In this document: in pieces, positions 8,315-17,818 of the stretch
How the letters are laid out: each line of letters begins with the position of its first letter
Position numbering within the stretch: position 1 is the stretch's first letter
Origin: ENR-C20 sp942493145
Lineage (GTDB): Bacteria; Bacillota; Clostridia; Acetivibrionales; DTU013
Assembly: GCA_942493145.1 (NCBI GenBank)
Contig: OW818679.1
Location: forward strand, 2,294,001-2,358,000
Direction of reading: 5' to 3'
Length of the DNA stretch: 64,000 nucleotides
The notes under the pieces: generated by a model
Database searches by the model: none
The model's input: the letters and a program-made list of their open reading frames with translations, nothing else
Told to the model about the DNA's origin: nothing
Position numbers and translations under genes: made by a program

Positions 8315-9379
8315 CTACACCTCGCAGCAATCTACAATATAGCTTCCTGTCGATGCAGACAGATCAACCTCATGATATTTTATCATTTCCCTGTGCTTTT
8401 CATCATTCAGGATCCTTACAATGGGACGGGTCGGATATTTATCATTGGATCTTACCACAATCCCACGCTCTCTTGAGTTCAGCAGAACGCCGCTGCCTAC
8501 GGGATAAAGTGCTATATGTTTTACAAAATTTTCGATTATGACCGGATCGAAATGATACACGCCATGGGTAGTCATATAGTCAAACACCTCATTGGTTTTC
8601 AGCTTCTTCCTGTAAACCCTGTCCGATGTCAATGCATCATAGACATCGGCCACTGCGACGATCCTGGCACATTGATGGATATTCTCACCTTTCAGCTGGA
8701 ATGGATATCCTGTTCCATCATATCGTTCATGATGCCCAAAAGCAATGAATGCGGAAACAAGGGTGATTTTCCCACTTTTTTTCAATATTTCATAACCAAG
8801 AATGGTATGCTTCTTGATTTCTTCAAATTCTTTAACAGTAAGTTGTGTCGGCTTGTTCAGTATTTCCCTGGGTATGACCATCTTGCCTATATCATGGAGC
8901 ATGGCACCGATTCCCAATTCACGGAGTTTATCCAAATCATAATTGAGGCTGATTCCTGTTATCAGCGAAAGGACACAGACATTGACGCAGTGTTCGAAGG
9001 TGTAATCATCAACAGATTTTATATCCGAAAGGTTGGTTATAATATCATCCTTGGAAAGCAGCTCATTTATGAGGTTGTCTACAATAACCTTGATATCCTC
9101 AACCTCAATTGTGTAATACCCGAGATAGTTTTCCATTGTTTTTTTGACAAGGACCCTTGCTTCATTCCTTGTTTCTTCACATATGGGATCTGTGATTTCG
9201 ATATCAGCGGAAAGCTCATCATCCAGATATACTTCCTGAATTCCATAGCTCCGCAGTCGTTCCAGATAGACTTCCCTGATTTCCATACCTTCGGAAAGGA
9301 GTATCCCTCCATCGGGGCTATAAATGCATCTAGCAAGCTTGGACCCCAGACTAACTTTGTTAATATTTACCCTTCGCAT
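8315..9379 (-). CDS. HD-GYP domain protein, probable c-di-GMP phosphodiesterase
   Basis: The 354-residue protein has an HD-GYP domain with His130, HD at 162-163 (MLHDIGKMVIP), His191, HH at 216-217 and GYP at 224-226 (RYDGTGYPFQL). All metal-binding and signature residues of active HD-GYP phosphodiesterases are present, so it probably degrades cyclic di-GMP. The N-terminal 100 residues have no recognisable sensor and there is no signal peptide or membrane segment, so it is probably cytoplasmic. GGAGG precedes the ATG. The gene ends 4 nt before the dnaE start, so it shares a transcript with the polymerase gene. Confidence 0.92.
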   Translation of the reverse strand: MRRVNINKVSLGSKLARCIYSPDGGILLSEGMEIREVYLERLRSYGIQEVYLDDELSADIEITDPICEETRNEARVLVKKTMENYLGYYTIEVEDIKVIVDNLINELLSKDDIITNLSDIKSVDDYTFEHCVNVCVLSLITGISLNYDLDKLRELGIGAMLHDIGKMVIPREILNKPTQLTVKEFEEIKKHTILGYEILKKSGKITLVSAFIAFGHHERYDGTGYPFQLKGENIHQCARIVAVADVYDALTSDRVYRKKLKTNEVFDYMTTHGVYHFDPVIIENFVKHIALYPVGSGVLLNSRERGIVVRSNDKYPTRPIVRILNDEKHREMIKYHEVDLSASTGSYIVDCCEV

Positions 9380-9597
9380 TTTATCCTCCGTGATTCTTAC
9401 TTTTTAATCCGTCAGCTTTCTCTTTGGTGAAGTATCAATGGTAATGATTCAACATTTATGATAAAAATCCTCTTTTTTTATGTAAATTAGTTGATAACTA
9501 TAAAAACATAGTCGCTGGAGTAAATATACATTATTTTACATTTATAGGGAAATATATTATCATGTGCTTATCAATCGGCTTTTGCGAGGTACGGATT

Positions 9598-10236
9598 ATG
9601 CTTATGATAAAACTACCCACTGCATTAAAACTCCCCTATGTTTTAAAGCTGCCCGATATGACAAAGCTGTCAAGGTTGAAGCCATACACCGATGATATGG
9701 CATTTATATTCCGGTTCAGAAAAAAATACATATCAGAAAACTATAATCGTCATATACTTGTAAATCACATCAACTGCGCATTCTGCAGCAACCTTAAAAG
9801 ATCACTGCAGCACATGGAGTTGCTTTACTGTTCCTCTGGAAAGTATGAGTTACCTGGTCCCCTGCTGCCTGATATCCTGAATGACGATTGCGAGGACACG
9901 GGGAATTGCAGCAAAGAACATTCCGCACCGTGGATTTACAGAAAACCCTGCCTGGATTTCAAAAGGCTGAAGGAATCTGATTACCTGAGGAATTTCTGGT
10001 GTCCGATCAATAGCGGGACCATAAGGAACTTTGAAATACTCGAGGGTTTGTCCTACGGATTTTCCTTCAATCAAAAGCCATGCTACATCTGCGCTTCCAT
10101 TGAGTATTCAATCTACCGGGATTGTATGGCAACAGAAGGCTACGTCATTGATGTTCCATGTTTATTGATTTCTGAAAAAATAGCTTCGGTATATAGGCCT
10201 CAACGGTGCTCTAATCATATAAAAGCCCTTTTATAA
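9598..10236 (+). CDS. hypothetical cysteine-rich protein
   Basis: This is a 212-codon plus-strand frame starting at an ATG with GAGG 8 nt upstream; an upstream ATG at 9562 has no good site. The protein begins with Lys/Leu/Pro repeats (KLPTALKLPYVLKLPD) and has cysteine clusters CAFCSNLKRS and KPCYICASIEYS that could bind metal. I do not recognise a family. Its 3' end overlaps that of the convergent phosphohexomutase gene by 26 bp. Because there is no homologue I can name, it could be a species-specific gene or a spurious frame. The RBS and the length are the only support. Confidence 0.45.
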   Translation: MLMIKLPTALKLPYVLKLPDMTKLSRLKPYTDDMAFIFRFRKKYISENYNRHILVNHINCAFCSNLKRSLQHMELLYCSSGKYELPGPLLPDILNDDCEDTGNCSKEHSAPWIYRKPCLDFKRLKESDYLRNFWCPINSGTIRNFEILEGLSYGFSFNQKPCYICASIEYSIYRDCMATEGYVIDVPCLLISEKIASVYRPQRCSNHIKALL

Positions 10237-11953
10237 CTGAAATCACGGCTTCTTTCAATCCCTGAAGCTTTATCTCCGCTTCAGTACGGGCTGTACCCGA
10301 TATGCCGAAATAAATTTTGATTTTAGGTTCAGTTCCTGATGGTCTTACAGCAAACCAATCCTTGTCACCCATTTCATAATAGAGTACATTTGACTGAGGA
10401 AGTTCCAGCTTTTCTGATGTTCCATCAGCAAAAGCATACCTTTCACCCAGCTGGTAGTCCCTGACCGCTTTGACCTCACAACCGCAGAATTCTCCGGGTC
10501 TCGAAGCCCTCAAAGCCTGCATTGTATTATTGATTTTTTCCAATCCGACTTTGCCTTCCAGTGTGAATGAGGCTACATCTTCAATGAAATAACCGTATTT
10601 ATTATATAACTCTTCCAAACCATCAAACAGGGACAGACCCTTTGCCTTGTAGTATGCCGTCATTTCCGCAACCAGCAAGCATGCCAGAACTGCATCCTTG
10701 TCCCTGGCAAAGGTACCGGACAGATAACCATAACTCTCTTCAAAGCCAAATTGGAACTTTTTATCTCCGAATTCATCCAATTCCTTTATCTTCTCACCTA
10801 TGAACTTGAAGCCGGTAAGCACCTCAATAAGTTCAGTATTATAGTGTTCTGCTATTGTACGTGCCATTTCACTGGTTACGATAGTCTTAACGACAAACCC
10901 GTTAACCGGAAGATTTCCGCTTTCATATTTGCGTGAAAGTACATAATCCATCAGCAGGCACCCCGTCTGGTTACCTGTAAGCAACATATATTCATTACCT
11001 GAACCCTTGACGATCACTCCCAGCCTGTCGCAATCCGGGTCTGTTCCAAGTACCAGGTCGGCATGAACTTTTTTCGCCAGTTCAATAGCCAGTCTGAAGG
11101 CATCCTTATCCTCCGGGTTGGGGTATTTGACAGTTGAAAAGTCCGGATCGGGCAGCTCCTGTTCTCTCACAACCATAAGGTCTTTATACCCTGTTTCATT
11201 AAGGATCCTCCTTACAGGTATGTTGCCGGCCCCATGAAGCGGTGTGTACACTATCTTTAATCGGCTGTATTGCCCGGCGTTTTTGTCATCCTTAAGTGAA
11301 AGTGATTTAAGGCATTCCATGTATACATCATCAATTTCTTTGCCAAAGTATTCAATAAGTCCCTGTTGCAGGGCTTCTTCCCTATCTGCTACCTTCACCC
11401 CGGTAATATCATCAATGGCTTCGATTCTTCTCAGAATAGCCTCCGAAACTTTCAGTGAAACCTGGGCGCCATCCTCGCCATAAACCTTGTAACCGTTATA
11501 ATTACTTGGATTGTGGCTTGCTGTGACAACAACTCCTGCTGCAGCCTTGAATTGTCTGACTGCAAATGATAGCTCGGGGGTCGATCGGAGCTCGTCCGAC
11601 AAATATGCCTTAACTCCATTTCCTGCGAATGTTTTGGCCGCTTCAAGTGCAAATTCAGCCGATTTGTGTCTGGAATCGTAGGCTATCACGATACCCTTCT
11701 TTTTATATTCGTCCCCTTTTTCCGATATATAATCGGCCAGTCCCCTGGAAGCCTTTCGTATCGTATAAATATTAATCCTGTTGGTGCCAGCCCCAATAAT
11801 TCCCCTTAATCCACCTGTACCAAACTCAAGGTCCTTATAAAACCTCTCCTCTATTTCATCATTGTTTTCCCGTATGTTATAAAGTTCAGCACGTGTGTCT
11901 TCATCGAAATACCCATTTCCGCACCAGAATTCATATTTTGCGATACTATCCAT
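10211..11953 (-). CDS. phosphoglucomutase / phosphomannomutase (alpha-D-phosphohexomutase)
   Basis: The enzyme interconverts hexose 1- and 6-phosphates for glycogen, cell-wall and polysaccharide precursors. It has the phosphoserine loop VVTASHNPSNYNGYK, the Mg-binding loop GTDPDCDRLGV, the sugar-specificity loop GFEESYGYLSG and the phosphate-binding RPSGTEPKIKIYF. The ATG at 11953 (MDSIAKYEFW, 580 residues) was chosen because GGAGG lies 6 nt upstream; two other ATGs at 11968 and 11959 contain or abut that site. The length and the EFWCGNGYFDEDTRAEL start match the PgcA-type enzymes of Firmicutes. It stands alone and is convergent with a hypothetical gene. Confidence 0.95.
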   Translation of the reverse strand: MDSIAKYEFWCGNGYFDEDTRAELYNIRENNDEIEERFYKDLEFGTGGLRGIIGAGTNRINIYTIRKASRGLADYISEKGDEYKKKGIVIAYDSRHKSAEFALEAAKTFAGNGVKAYLSDELRSTPELSFAVRQFKAAAGVVVTASHNPSNYNGYKVYGEDGAQVSLKVSEAILRRIEAIDDITGVKVADREEALQQGLIEYFGKEIDDVYMECLKSLSLKDDKNAGQYSRLKIVYTPLHGAGNIPVRRILNETGYKDLMVVREQELPDPDFSTVKYPNPEDKDAFRLAIELAKKVHADLVLGTDPDCDRLGVIVKGSGNEYMLLTGNQTGCLLMDYVLSRKYESGNLPVNGFVVKTIVTSEMARTIAEHYNTELIEVLTGFKFIGEKIKELDEFGDKKFQFGFEESYGYLSGTFARDKDAVLACLLVAEMTAYYKAKGLSLFDGLEELYNKYGYFIEDVASFTLEGKVGLEKINNTMQALRASRPGEFCGCEVKAVRDYQLGERYAFADGTSEKLELPQSNVLYYEMGDKDWFAVRPSGTEPKIKIYFGISGTARTEAEIKLQGLKEAVISVIKGLLYD

Positions 11954-12017
11954 ATCCATCCTCCGCATTTATCTTTTTTATACCCGGCAAGCCTTCCATA
12001 TCAAAGCTTTTAATGTA

Positions 12018-12221
12018 TTATAGTATATCAAAAGGAAATGGAACATACAATGATCCATTTCCTCTATATTCCAAAACAGATATAAATCTGTTCAATGATG
12101 TATTCAGATTTCCCTGTCTCATCCTCTCTGCTTTAATTGCCGCCATTATGTGTTTTTTCAACTCCGCAGAGGCTTTTATTCCTATAGTACTACCTTTTTC
12201 GAGTAGTTTCGGATATTTCAT
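12018..12221 (-). pseudogene. short frame with an S66-peptidase N terminus (gene relic)
   Basis: The first 15 codons (MKYPKLLEKGSTIGI) and about 30 bp upstream are nearly identical to the start of the truncated S66 peptidase gene at 26205. The remaining 50 residues do not match that family. It therefore looks like a relic in which the peptidase gene was cut shortly after its start and joined to other sequence. The joined part (AELKKHIMAAIKAERMRQ) is helical and unrecognised. The frame starts 22 nt after the stop of the DUF4143 ATPase gene. Whether a 67-residue protein is made is unknown. Confidence 0.5.
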
Positions 12222-12242
12222 ATTCCGTCACTCTATCATAGA

Positions 12243-13445
12243 TCATTTTTGAAGCAGCCACTCAACCAAATTGATTTGTCTGATTCCATCAAAATTTGCT
12301 CCTGTTCCGATTTCATCGAGGGTCAACACGATTTTGGGATGATGGTCAGGAATCCGCTTTAGCGGCTCCAGTTCGCGTTTCAGAGTAGCCTCATCCAGAA
12401 CAGATGCCGCAACCTGGTAATAGGTAACACCCTCATTGTCCGTTGCCACAAAGTCAATCTCTTTTTCAGCAAGCTTACCAATGCTGACCTTGTCGCCACG
12501 TCGCAGCAGTTCCAGAAAGACGACATTTTCTATCAGGTGCCCAAGGTCGGCACTCGAACCGGATAACAGGATATTTCGTATTCCGGTATCAACCAAATAG
12601 TATTTACCAAGTGTCTTCAAATATTGACGTCCTTTGATTTCATACCGGTCCACCTTGTAGAAAATATAGCTGTCGGTAAGGGCGCGAAGATATTGGGCAA
12701 CAGTATTCACCGAAATTTTGCGACCGCTTGAGCCCAGAGTGTCACTGATCTTTTTGGCAGAAACGGGGCTCCCTATACAACTGGCCAGCATTTTTATGAT
12801 ATTGTCCAGCAGCATAATGTCTGTTATTCCTTCCCTCTGCGCAACATCCTTGATCAGAATCGTATTGTAAATACCGTCGATATAGACCTTGATTATCGCT
12901 TCATTCTGCTCCAGCTGCGTAATATAGGGGAATGAACCAAAACGCAGATAGGCATTGAAGGCATCTCTCATTCCGATGCCTTTGTCTGCAACAGCTTGCC
13001 AATACTCACGAAATGACAGCGGAAGCATATCGACGGTAATATAGCGCCCGGACAGCAAAGTTGCCAACTCTCCTGACAACATGTGCGCATTGGACCCGGT
13101 AATACAAATATCTACATTCGGCTTGACAAAAAGGCTGTCTACGGCCTTTTCAAAACTCTTACAATTCTGCACCTCATCAATAAAGACATAGGTTGTCCGG
13201 TCCGTACAAAGACGTTCCTTTATATAGGCATAGAGAGACTTGTAATCCAAGAGCGATTCATAATCCAGGTCCTCCAGATTGATGGATATGATCTGGTTAT
13301 CTGTTACCCCGGTGGATTTTAAATAGTCAATATACAGTGCAAATAAAGTGGACTTCCCGCACCGACGAACGCCAGTTACCACTTTGATAATCTGCTTTTC
13401 CCGCCAGGCAATCAATTGATCCAGATATTCCTTCCTATTGATCAT
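12243..13445 (-). CDS. ATP-binding protein with DUF4143 domain
   Basis: The 400-residue protein has an AAA-like ATPase domain with Walker A GVRRCGKST at about residues 25-33 and Walker B YVFIDEVQNC, followed by sensor motif ICITGSNAHML. The C-terminal half is a DUF4143 domain (YYLVDTGIRNILL, then ENVVFLELLRRG and a nuclease-like KEIDFVATDNEG). These proteins are frequent, often horizontally spread, and poorly understood; the C-terminal EIDF pattern suggests a PD-(D/E)xK-like fold. The ATG at 13445 follows GGGAGG 9 nt upstream; an in-frame upstream extension would run through a palindrome and is unlikely. A palindrome at 13490-13533 may control it. Confidence 0.88.
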   Translation of the reverse strand: MINRKEYLDQLIAWREKQIIKVVTGVRRCGKSTLFALYIDYLKSTGVTDNQIISINLEDLDYESLLDYKSLYAYIKERLCTDRTTYVFIDEVQNCKSFEKAVDSLFVKPNVDICITGSNAHMLSGELATLLSGRYITVDMLPLSFREYWQAVADKGIGMRDAFNAYLRFGSFPYITQLEQNEAIIKVYIDGIYNTILIKDVAQREGITDIMLLDNIIKMLASCIGSPVSAKKISDTLGSSGRKISVNTVAQYLRALTDSYIFYKVDRYEIKGRQYLKTLGKYYLVDTGIRNILLSGSSADLGHLIENVVFLELLRRGDKVSIGKLAEKEIDFVATDNEGVTYYQVAASVLDEATLKRELEPLKRIPDHHPKIVLTLDEIGTGANFDGIRQINLVEWLLQK

Positions 13446-13489
13446 GCGGCACACCCTCCCTTTGAGTTCAGTATATCGCAAGACGCCAT

Positions 13490-13533
13490 GAAAGTCAAAG
13501 TTATTTCTCTGTACAGAAACAACTTTGACTTTC
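13490..13533. promoter_or_regulatory. palindrome upstream of the DUF4143 ATPase gene
   Basis: GAAAGTCAAAGTT at 13490-13502 is perfectly complementary to AACTTTGACTTTC at 13521-13533. The centre holds a second perfect palindrome, TCTGTACAGA. It lies 45-88 nt upstream of the start codon, so it could be an operator or a leader hairpin. Confidence 0.55.
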
Positions 13534-13610
13534 GACATGTTTTTTATTCTTCAGGTTGATATATTTGATTAAGCGAGGTTTTTAGGGTGCAAACCCCGCT
13601 GAATATTTTA

Positions 13611-14867
13611 TCACATACCTTGAGGTGGGGTTCCACGGCCACCACCGCCAGGGCCGCCGCCATGGCCGCCACCCATTTGTTGCTGGGTGATTTCAGTAAT
13701 TTTTTCTCCATTGACCGTAACATTTCCGCCGTTTAATACTGCTGTGCCATTGGAATCAAACGCTGATTGGGCTTCTATTGTAATAGTGCCATTATTTATT
13801 GTTATATTCCCATTTGAATCAAAGGCGTCAGTATCGCCACTACCCATACTTACATTAATGATGCCGCCATTTACTTCAATCAAAACATCGTATTTATCGC
13901 TTTTTGCTGTAGCATTTATTCCATCGTCCTTGGCATATATCGTAATTTCACCGCCGTTTATCTGGATATAGGTTCCTTCGATGCCCTCCGTACATGTATC
14001 AACGTTGATTGTACCACCATCTATCTGAACAACGCTTGTTCCTCGTATTGCATCATCAGCCGCTGTAATATTTAATGTGCCGTTTTGAATATAGATATGC
14101 CCCAGTGAAGCATCCTCTTCGTTTTCGCTGTGCAGGGCATCCTTATCCGAAACTATGGTAATCGTTCCGGCATAAACAAGGATTGAATCGTTTGCCTCCA
14201 AACCATCTGCAGATGACTTGATATCATAAACCCCACCGGTAATTTTGAGATCATCCTTTGAGGATATGCCATTTCCTGCGCTCGATACAATTTTCAACGT
14301 TCCGCTTCCATTGAGTGTCAAATCAGCTTTTGAAAAAATAACAGCATCAAGATTGGTATCTCCGTCTGCCACGAAGCTGCCCGAAACTTCCATATAATTC
14401 TCACTGTCAGTGGATGTAACAAATACCTTATCTGCAGACTTTACGTAAATCGCAGGTGAATCTTCATTTTTTATGCTGACACCATCCAGGACTATCTGAA
14501 CCTTTGCTTCTTCTGCTGCTTCTACAATAACCGTCACGTTTTCTGCCTCACCACTTAATACATAGACACCTTCTGTACGCAACGTCACGTCCTTGTTACT
14601 TTCCAATTGGATAGTGGTCGCATTAGTAATATCCGCCGACTGTTCCAAATCCCGATCACTGAATAACTCCGATGTATCAAGAACCGTCTTTGATGTCACA
14701 GCCGTTGCTGACTGCTGAACCGTTGTTGTCTGTTGATCCGTTGCTGACTGTTGAGTCGTTACAGTCCCATCAACGCTGCTTTGTACGTTAGTGCATCCTG
14801 CAATGGATATTACAAGTAACAAGGCCAAAATAACAGTGTATAATTTTTTAATCATTTTCATTTTCAT
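13611..14867 (-). CDS. beta-helix lipoprotein, carbohydrate-binding DUF4353-like
   Basis: The 418-residue protein has a lipoprotein signal peptide (MKMKMIKKLYTVILALLLVI, then lipobox ISIAGC, Cys25), so it is anchored outside the membrane. A Thr/Gln/Ser-rich spacer follows. The body is a run of parallel beta-strand rungs (ADLTLNGSGTLKIVSSAGN, DDLKITGGVYDIKSSADG, then INGGEITIYAKDDGINATA) typical of DUF4353 right-handed beta-helix proteins. The C terminus is Gly/His/Pro rich (GGGHGGGPGGGGRG). The family is usually annotated as carbohydrate-binding; the ligand is unknown. It has an AT-rich 286-nt upstream gap and is probably a single-gene unit. Confidence 0.85.
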   Translation of the reverse strand: MKMKMIKKLYTVILALLLVISIAGCTNVQSSVDGTVTTQQSATDQQTTTVQQSATAVTSKTVLDTSELFSDRDLEQSADITNATTIQLESNKDVTLRTEGVYVLSGEAENVTVIVEAAEEAKVQIVLDGVSIKNEDSPAIYVKSADKVFVTSTDSENYMEVSGSFVADGDTNLDAVIFSKADLTLNGSGTLKIVSSAGNGISSKDDLKITGGVYDIKSSADGLEANDSILVYAGTITIVSDKDALHSENEEDASLGHIYIQNGTLNITAADDAIRGTSVVQIDGGTINVDTCTEGIEGTYIQINGGEITIYAKDDGINATAKSDKYDVLIEVNGGIINVSMGSGDTDAFDSNGNITINNGTITIEAQSAFDSNGTAVLNGGNVTVNGEKITEITQQQMGGGHGGGPGGGGRGTPPQGM

Positions 14868-15022
14868 GAGCTTTCAACCCTTCTTTTTGTATTTTTAAAA
14901 TTAAATTAAACAGTGATATTTTCATCAATAAGCATTATTGATTTATATCATATTCAAATAATAAATCATAAACCTTAAAACAACCTGAAAGCTTTTTTCA
15001 AATTTTAATTTGAACTATAAAG

Positions 15023-15060
15023 AAACGCCCCTGATCCATTTTTTTGATCAGAGGCGTTTT
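15023..15060 (-). terminator. terminator hairpin after spoIVA
   Basis: AAACGCCCCTGATC at 15023-15036 pairs with GATCAGAGGCGTTTT at 15046-15060. On the minus strand the hairpin ends GGGGCGTTTCTTTA, about 95 nt after the spoIVA stop. The plus strand also ends in TTTT, so it could work both ways. Apart from this, 14868-15153 is AT-rich and holds nothing else I recognise. Confidence 0.7.
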
Positions 15061-15153
15061 AAAATGCCCTATGCAATTTTGAGATGTATTTCAGTATTGT
15101 ACACGGAGCTGAAGTTTTGAAGGCTTTTGGTTTATTATTTTATATACATAACC

Positions 15154-16632
15154 TTATAATATTATGCAGATAAGCCCCCCGCTTCCCTCATTGATTATTC
15201 GCTGCAGTGTTTCCTGAAGCTTGCTCTGCGCTTCCTCCGGCATCCTCCCGAGCTTGTTGTGAAGTCCTTCGCTTACCAATTCATGCAAGGATTTGCCGAA
15301 AATATTGGACTGCCATATTTTTGCCGGCTCATTTTCGAACTCCCTTAGCAGATAATTCACCAGTTCCTCAGACTGTTTCTCCGTTCCTACCAGAGGAGCT
15401 ATTTCAGTTTCTATATCCGCCCTTATCATATGTATGCTGGGTGCACTGGCGCGGAGCTTGACACCGAACCTGTTGCCCTGCTTGATTATCTCCGGCTCAT
15501 TAAGTGTCATTTCCTCCATATTTGGAGTTACAACACCATACCCCTTAAGCTTTACCTCATGAAGGGCATATTCGACCCGGTCATATTCCTTCTTAATTGC
15601 AGAAAGTTTCTTCATCATGTCAATAAGAACATGCTCACCGCTTATTTCCAGGCCGGATGCATCACTGAGAATCCTATAGAAAAGTCCATCAGGTGTAGTC
15701 AGTTCAATGAGTATATTTCCTTTGCCCGCATCGATTTCATTTATGACAGCCCTGCGCACGAAGTCATATGACGCCAGTCTGCCCGCAGAATCCTTTGCCT
15801 CCCTTATCTTGCCCACATTCCGGAAACAATCTCTGGCTGCTTTCAACATTTCTTTCTTGAGCCAATGCTGTTCTTCCAGGTTTTCCACCCATTTTGGCAT
15901 GTTTATTCCGATTTCACATACCGGGAATTCAAACAGGACCCTTTCCAAAATATCGCTTATGTCCTCCAGCCTCATCTGCGCACAATTGACAGCGATGACA
16001 GGGACCGCATAAGTCTCCTCAAGCTCTTCTCTAAGCTGCAGGGTATCGTTGTCATATGGTCTTGTGGAATTCAACAGTATTATGAACGGCTTTTTGATCT
16101 CTTTCAATTCACTTATGACGCGCTTTTCAGCCTCGATATATTCCTCTCTTGGAATCTCAGTGATGCTTCCATCGGTTGTTACAACCAGACCGATTGTCGA
16201 ATGGTCGTTTATAACTTTCCTGGTGCCAAGTTCGGCAGCCTGCTCAAAAGGTATCTGGTGATCGAACCAGGGTGTCGAGACCATCCTTGGTGCAAAATTC
16301 TCAAGATATCCAAGCGCGCCCTTTACAAGATAACCTACACAATCCACCAATCTGACCCTTATTTTCAGTGCTTCATCAAGGGTTATTTCAAAAGCTTCAT
16401 TAGGCACAAATTTGGGCTCAGTGGTCATTATTGTCCTGCCGGAAGCGCTTTGAGGCAGCTCATCTTTTGCTCTCTCCCTGATATAGGCGTTTTCCATATT
16501 CGGTATCACTAGAAGATCCATAAACCTTTTAATGAAGGTCGATTTGCCCGTCCTGACAGGTCCGACAACGCCTATATAAATATCCCCTTGCGTCCTCTCG
16601 GCTATCTGCTGGTAAATATCGTATTTTTCCAC
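15154..16632 (-). CDS. spoIVA: stage IV sporulation protein A
   Basis: SpoIVA is the ATPase that polymerises on the forespore surface and forms the basement layer of the spore coat. The 492-residue length is standard. The N terminus has the NTPase loop GPVRTGKST at residues 24-32, and the C terminus ends SGGLICIIL, the conserved tail that contacts SpoVM in Bacillus. The start is GTG with GGGGGG upstream. Its presence shows that the host makes endospores. Sigma-E control is expected from the family, but I could not place a convincing sigma-E promoter; a perfect 12-bp hairpin lies 62-95 nt upstream. Confidence 0.97.
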   Translation of the reverse strand: MEKYDIYQQIAERTQGDIYIGVVGPVRTGKSTFIKRFMDLLVIPNMENAYIRERAKDELPQSASGRTIMTTEPKFVPNEAFEITLDEALKIRVRLVDCVGYLVKGALGYLENFAPRMVSTPWFDHQIPFEQAAELGTRKVINDHSTIGLVVTTDGSITEIPREEYIEAEKRVISELKEIKKPFIILLNSTRPYDNDTLQLREELEETYAVPVIAVNCAQMRLEDISDILERVLFEFPVCEIGINMPKWVENLEEQHWLKKEMLKAARDCFRNVGKIREAKDSAGRLASYDFVRRAVINEIDAGKGNILIELTTPDGLFYRILSDASGLEISGEHVLIDMMKKLSAIKKEYDRVEYALHEVKLKGYGVVTPNMEEMTLNEPEIIKQGNRFGVKLRASAPSIHMIRADIETEIAPLVGTEKQSEELVNYLLREFENEPAKIWQSNIFGKSLHELVSEGLHNKLGRMPEEAQSKLQETLQRIINEGSGGLICIIL

Positions 16633-16693
16633 CCGCTAACCCCCCTTAATTTAAGCATGGACAGCACCTTCGATTAAGGTGTTCCCTACCCGT

Positions 16694-16730
16694 ATATGTT
16701 GCATCCGGCATTTTAGATGCAACATATTTT
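16694..16730. terminator. 12-bp perfect hairpin upstream of spoIVA
   Basis: ATATGTTGCATC (16694-16705) and GATGCAACATAT (16716-16727) form a perfect stem with a 10-nt loop, followed on the plus strand by TTTT. For minus-strand transcripts it lies between the lipid kinase gene and spoIVA and may end the former or lie in the spoIVA leader. A second small inverted repeat (CACCTT/AAGGTG) is at about 16669-16680. Confidence 0.45.
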
Positions 16731-16869
16731 CCTTGATACATAAGACGAAGAAGCATCAATTTATAGAAATTAAAAGCTTGCTTCATCTTATATATCAATA
16801 ATATATGTCCGGGGTAGACAATTATTCCTGCAATATATGTTGTACAGGAGAACTCAATTCTTCGGGAAT

Positions 16870-17754
16870 TTACTTATTCACAAATACTTTGAGGATTTTA
16901 TTCAGAAAAGTTACAGAAATGGGAAGGGTTCCTTGCTTTTCGCCGTCAAGGCTGAGAGAAAAATCAGAATTTCCTTCAATTGTACATTTGCGGGTCCTGA
17001 GCCAGGTTACATTCTTATCATTCATAAAATCATTTGCCATTACTTTCAGGAATAAACCGGCCAGCTCTATGGGTGGACAGTTATCGAGCAAAAGGATGTC
17101 CATATAACCGTCAGAAAGATCGGCACTCCTGATCAGATTGCTGAAGCCTGCCGCGTGCCTCCCGTTCAAGATGAGGAAGAAAAGAAAATCGTGATGCAGC
17201 ACTTCGTCATCAGTTGTTATGCGGAGATTCACCGGCTTCATCTGGGTCACTTCACCCAATGCTTTCAGATAATACGCAAGTGGCCCGAAATTCTTTTTCA
17301 GTTCATTGCTTGTATTATGGGAAGCATCAACAAAATTACCTCCTGCACAGGTATTGAGGAAATAGAGGTTATCATTTATCATACCAGCATCGATATCTTC
17401 AGTCGTGCCTTTAAGAATCACATCGATGCTCTTCTTGATTTCGGCAGGAATTCCAAGGCTTCGGGCAAAATCATTGCATGTTCCTGAAGGGATAATGCCA
17501 AGGGGCTTGTTTATACCGTGATTCAGCATGGTGTTAACGACTCCGGCGACAGTACCGTCTCCTCCTGATACCACCACAGATGAATACTGATCGTCAGTAA
17601 TCAGCTCTGTGAGTATCCCATGTTCACTGCTGCTGGTGCGGTAAGGAACGGCAAGGATGTCTTTCTCCAAAAACCTCTGGATTATGTAGTCCAGCTTCCG
17701 GGGTAAATTCCTGTTGCCTGAATATGGGTTGTATATGAGCAATGACTTGTCCAA
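16870..17754 (-). CDS. diacylglycerol kinase-family lipid kinase (YegS/BmrU-like)
   Basis: The 294-residue protein has the catalytic-domain signature of the DAGK family: LLIYNPYSGNR at the N terminus, VVSGGDGTVAGVVNTML with the GGDGT nucleotide loop, and GIIPSGTCNDFARSLGIP. It should phosphorylate a lipid such as diacylglycerol on the inner membrane face. Length and domain order match the YtlR/YegS/BmrU type. The substrate cannot be distinguished from sequence. The gene lies between spoIVA and a recombinase relic and has the same direction as both. Confidence 0.9.
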   Translation of the reverse strand: MDKSLLIYNPYSGNRNLPRKLDYIIQRFLEKDILAVPYRTSSSEHGILTELITDDQYSSVVVSGGDGTVAGVVNTMLNHGINKPLGIIPSGTCNDFARSLGIPAEIKKSIDVILKGTTEDIDAGMINDNLYFLNTCAGGNFVDASHNTSNELKKNFGPLAYYLKALGEVTQMKPVNLRITTDDEVLHHDFLFFLILNGRHAAGFSNLIRSADLSDGYMDILLLDNCPPIELAGLFLKVMANDFMNDKNVTWLRTRKCTIEGNSDFSLSLDGEKQGTLPISVTFLNKILKVFVNK

Positions 17755-17818
17755 TAAATCCCCTCCTGGCTATGGATAATTTTATGTTCAGATGATTTTA
17801 TGTACATATACTTTCATT

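Noticed and set aside
8516..9430. 304-codon plus-strand frame opposite the HD-GYP gene
   Set aside because: It mirrors a conserved gene with all catalytic residues and has no family features or ribosome site; it is a shadow frame.
9850..10074. 74-codon minus-strand frame opposite the cysteine-rich gene
   Set aside because: It has no ribosome site and is shorter than the plus-strand frame, which has GAGG at 8 nt.
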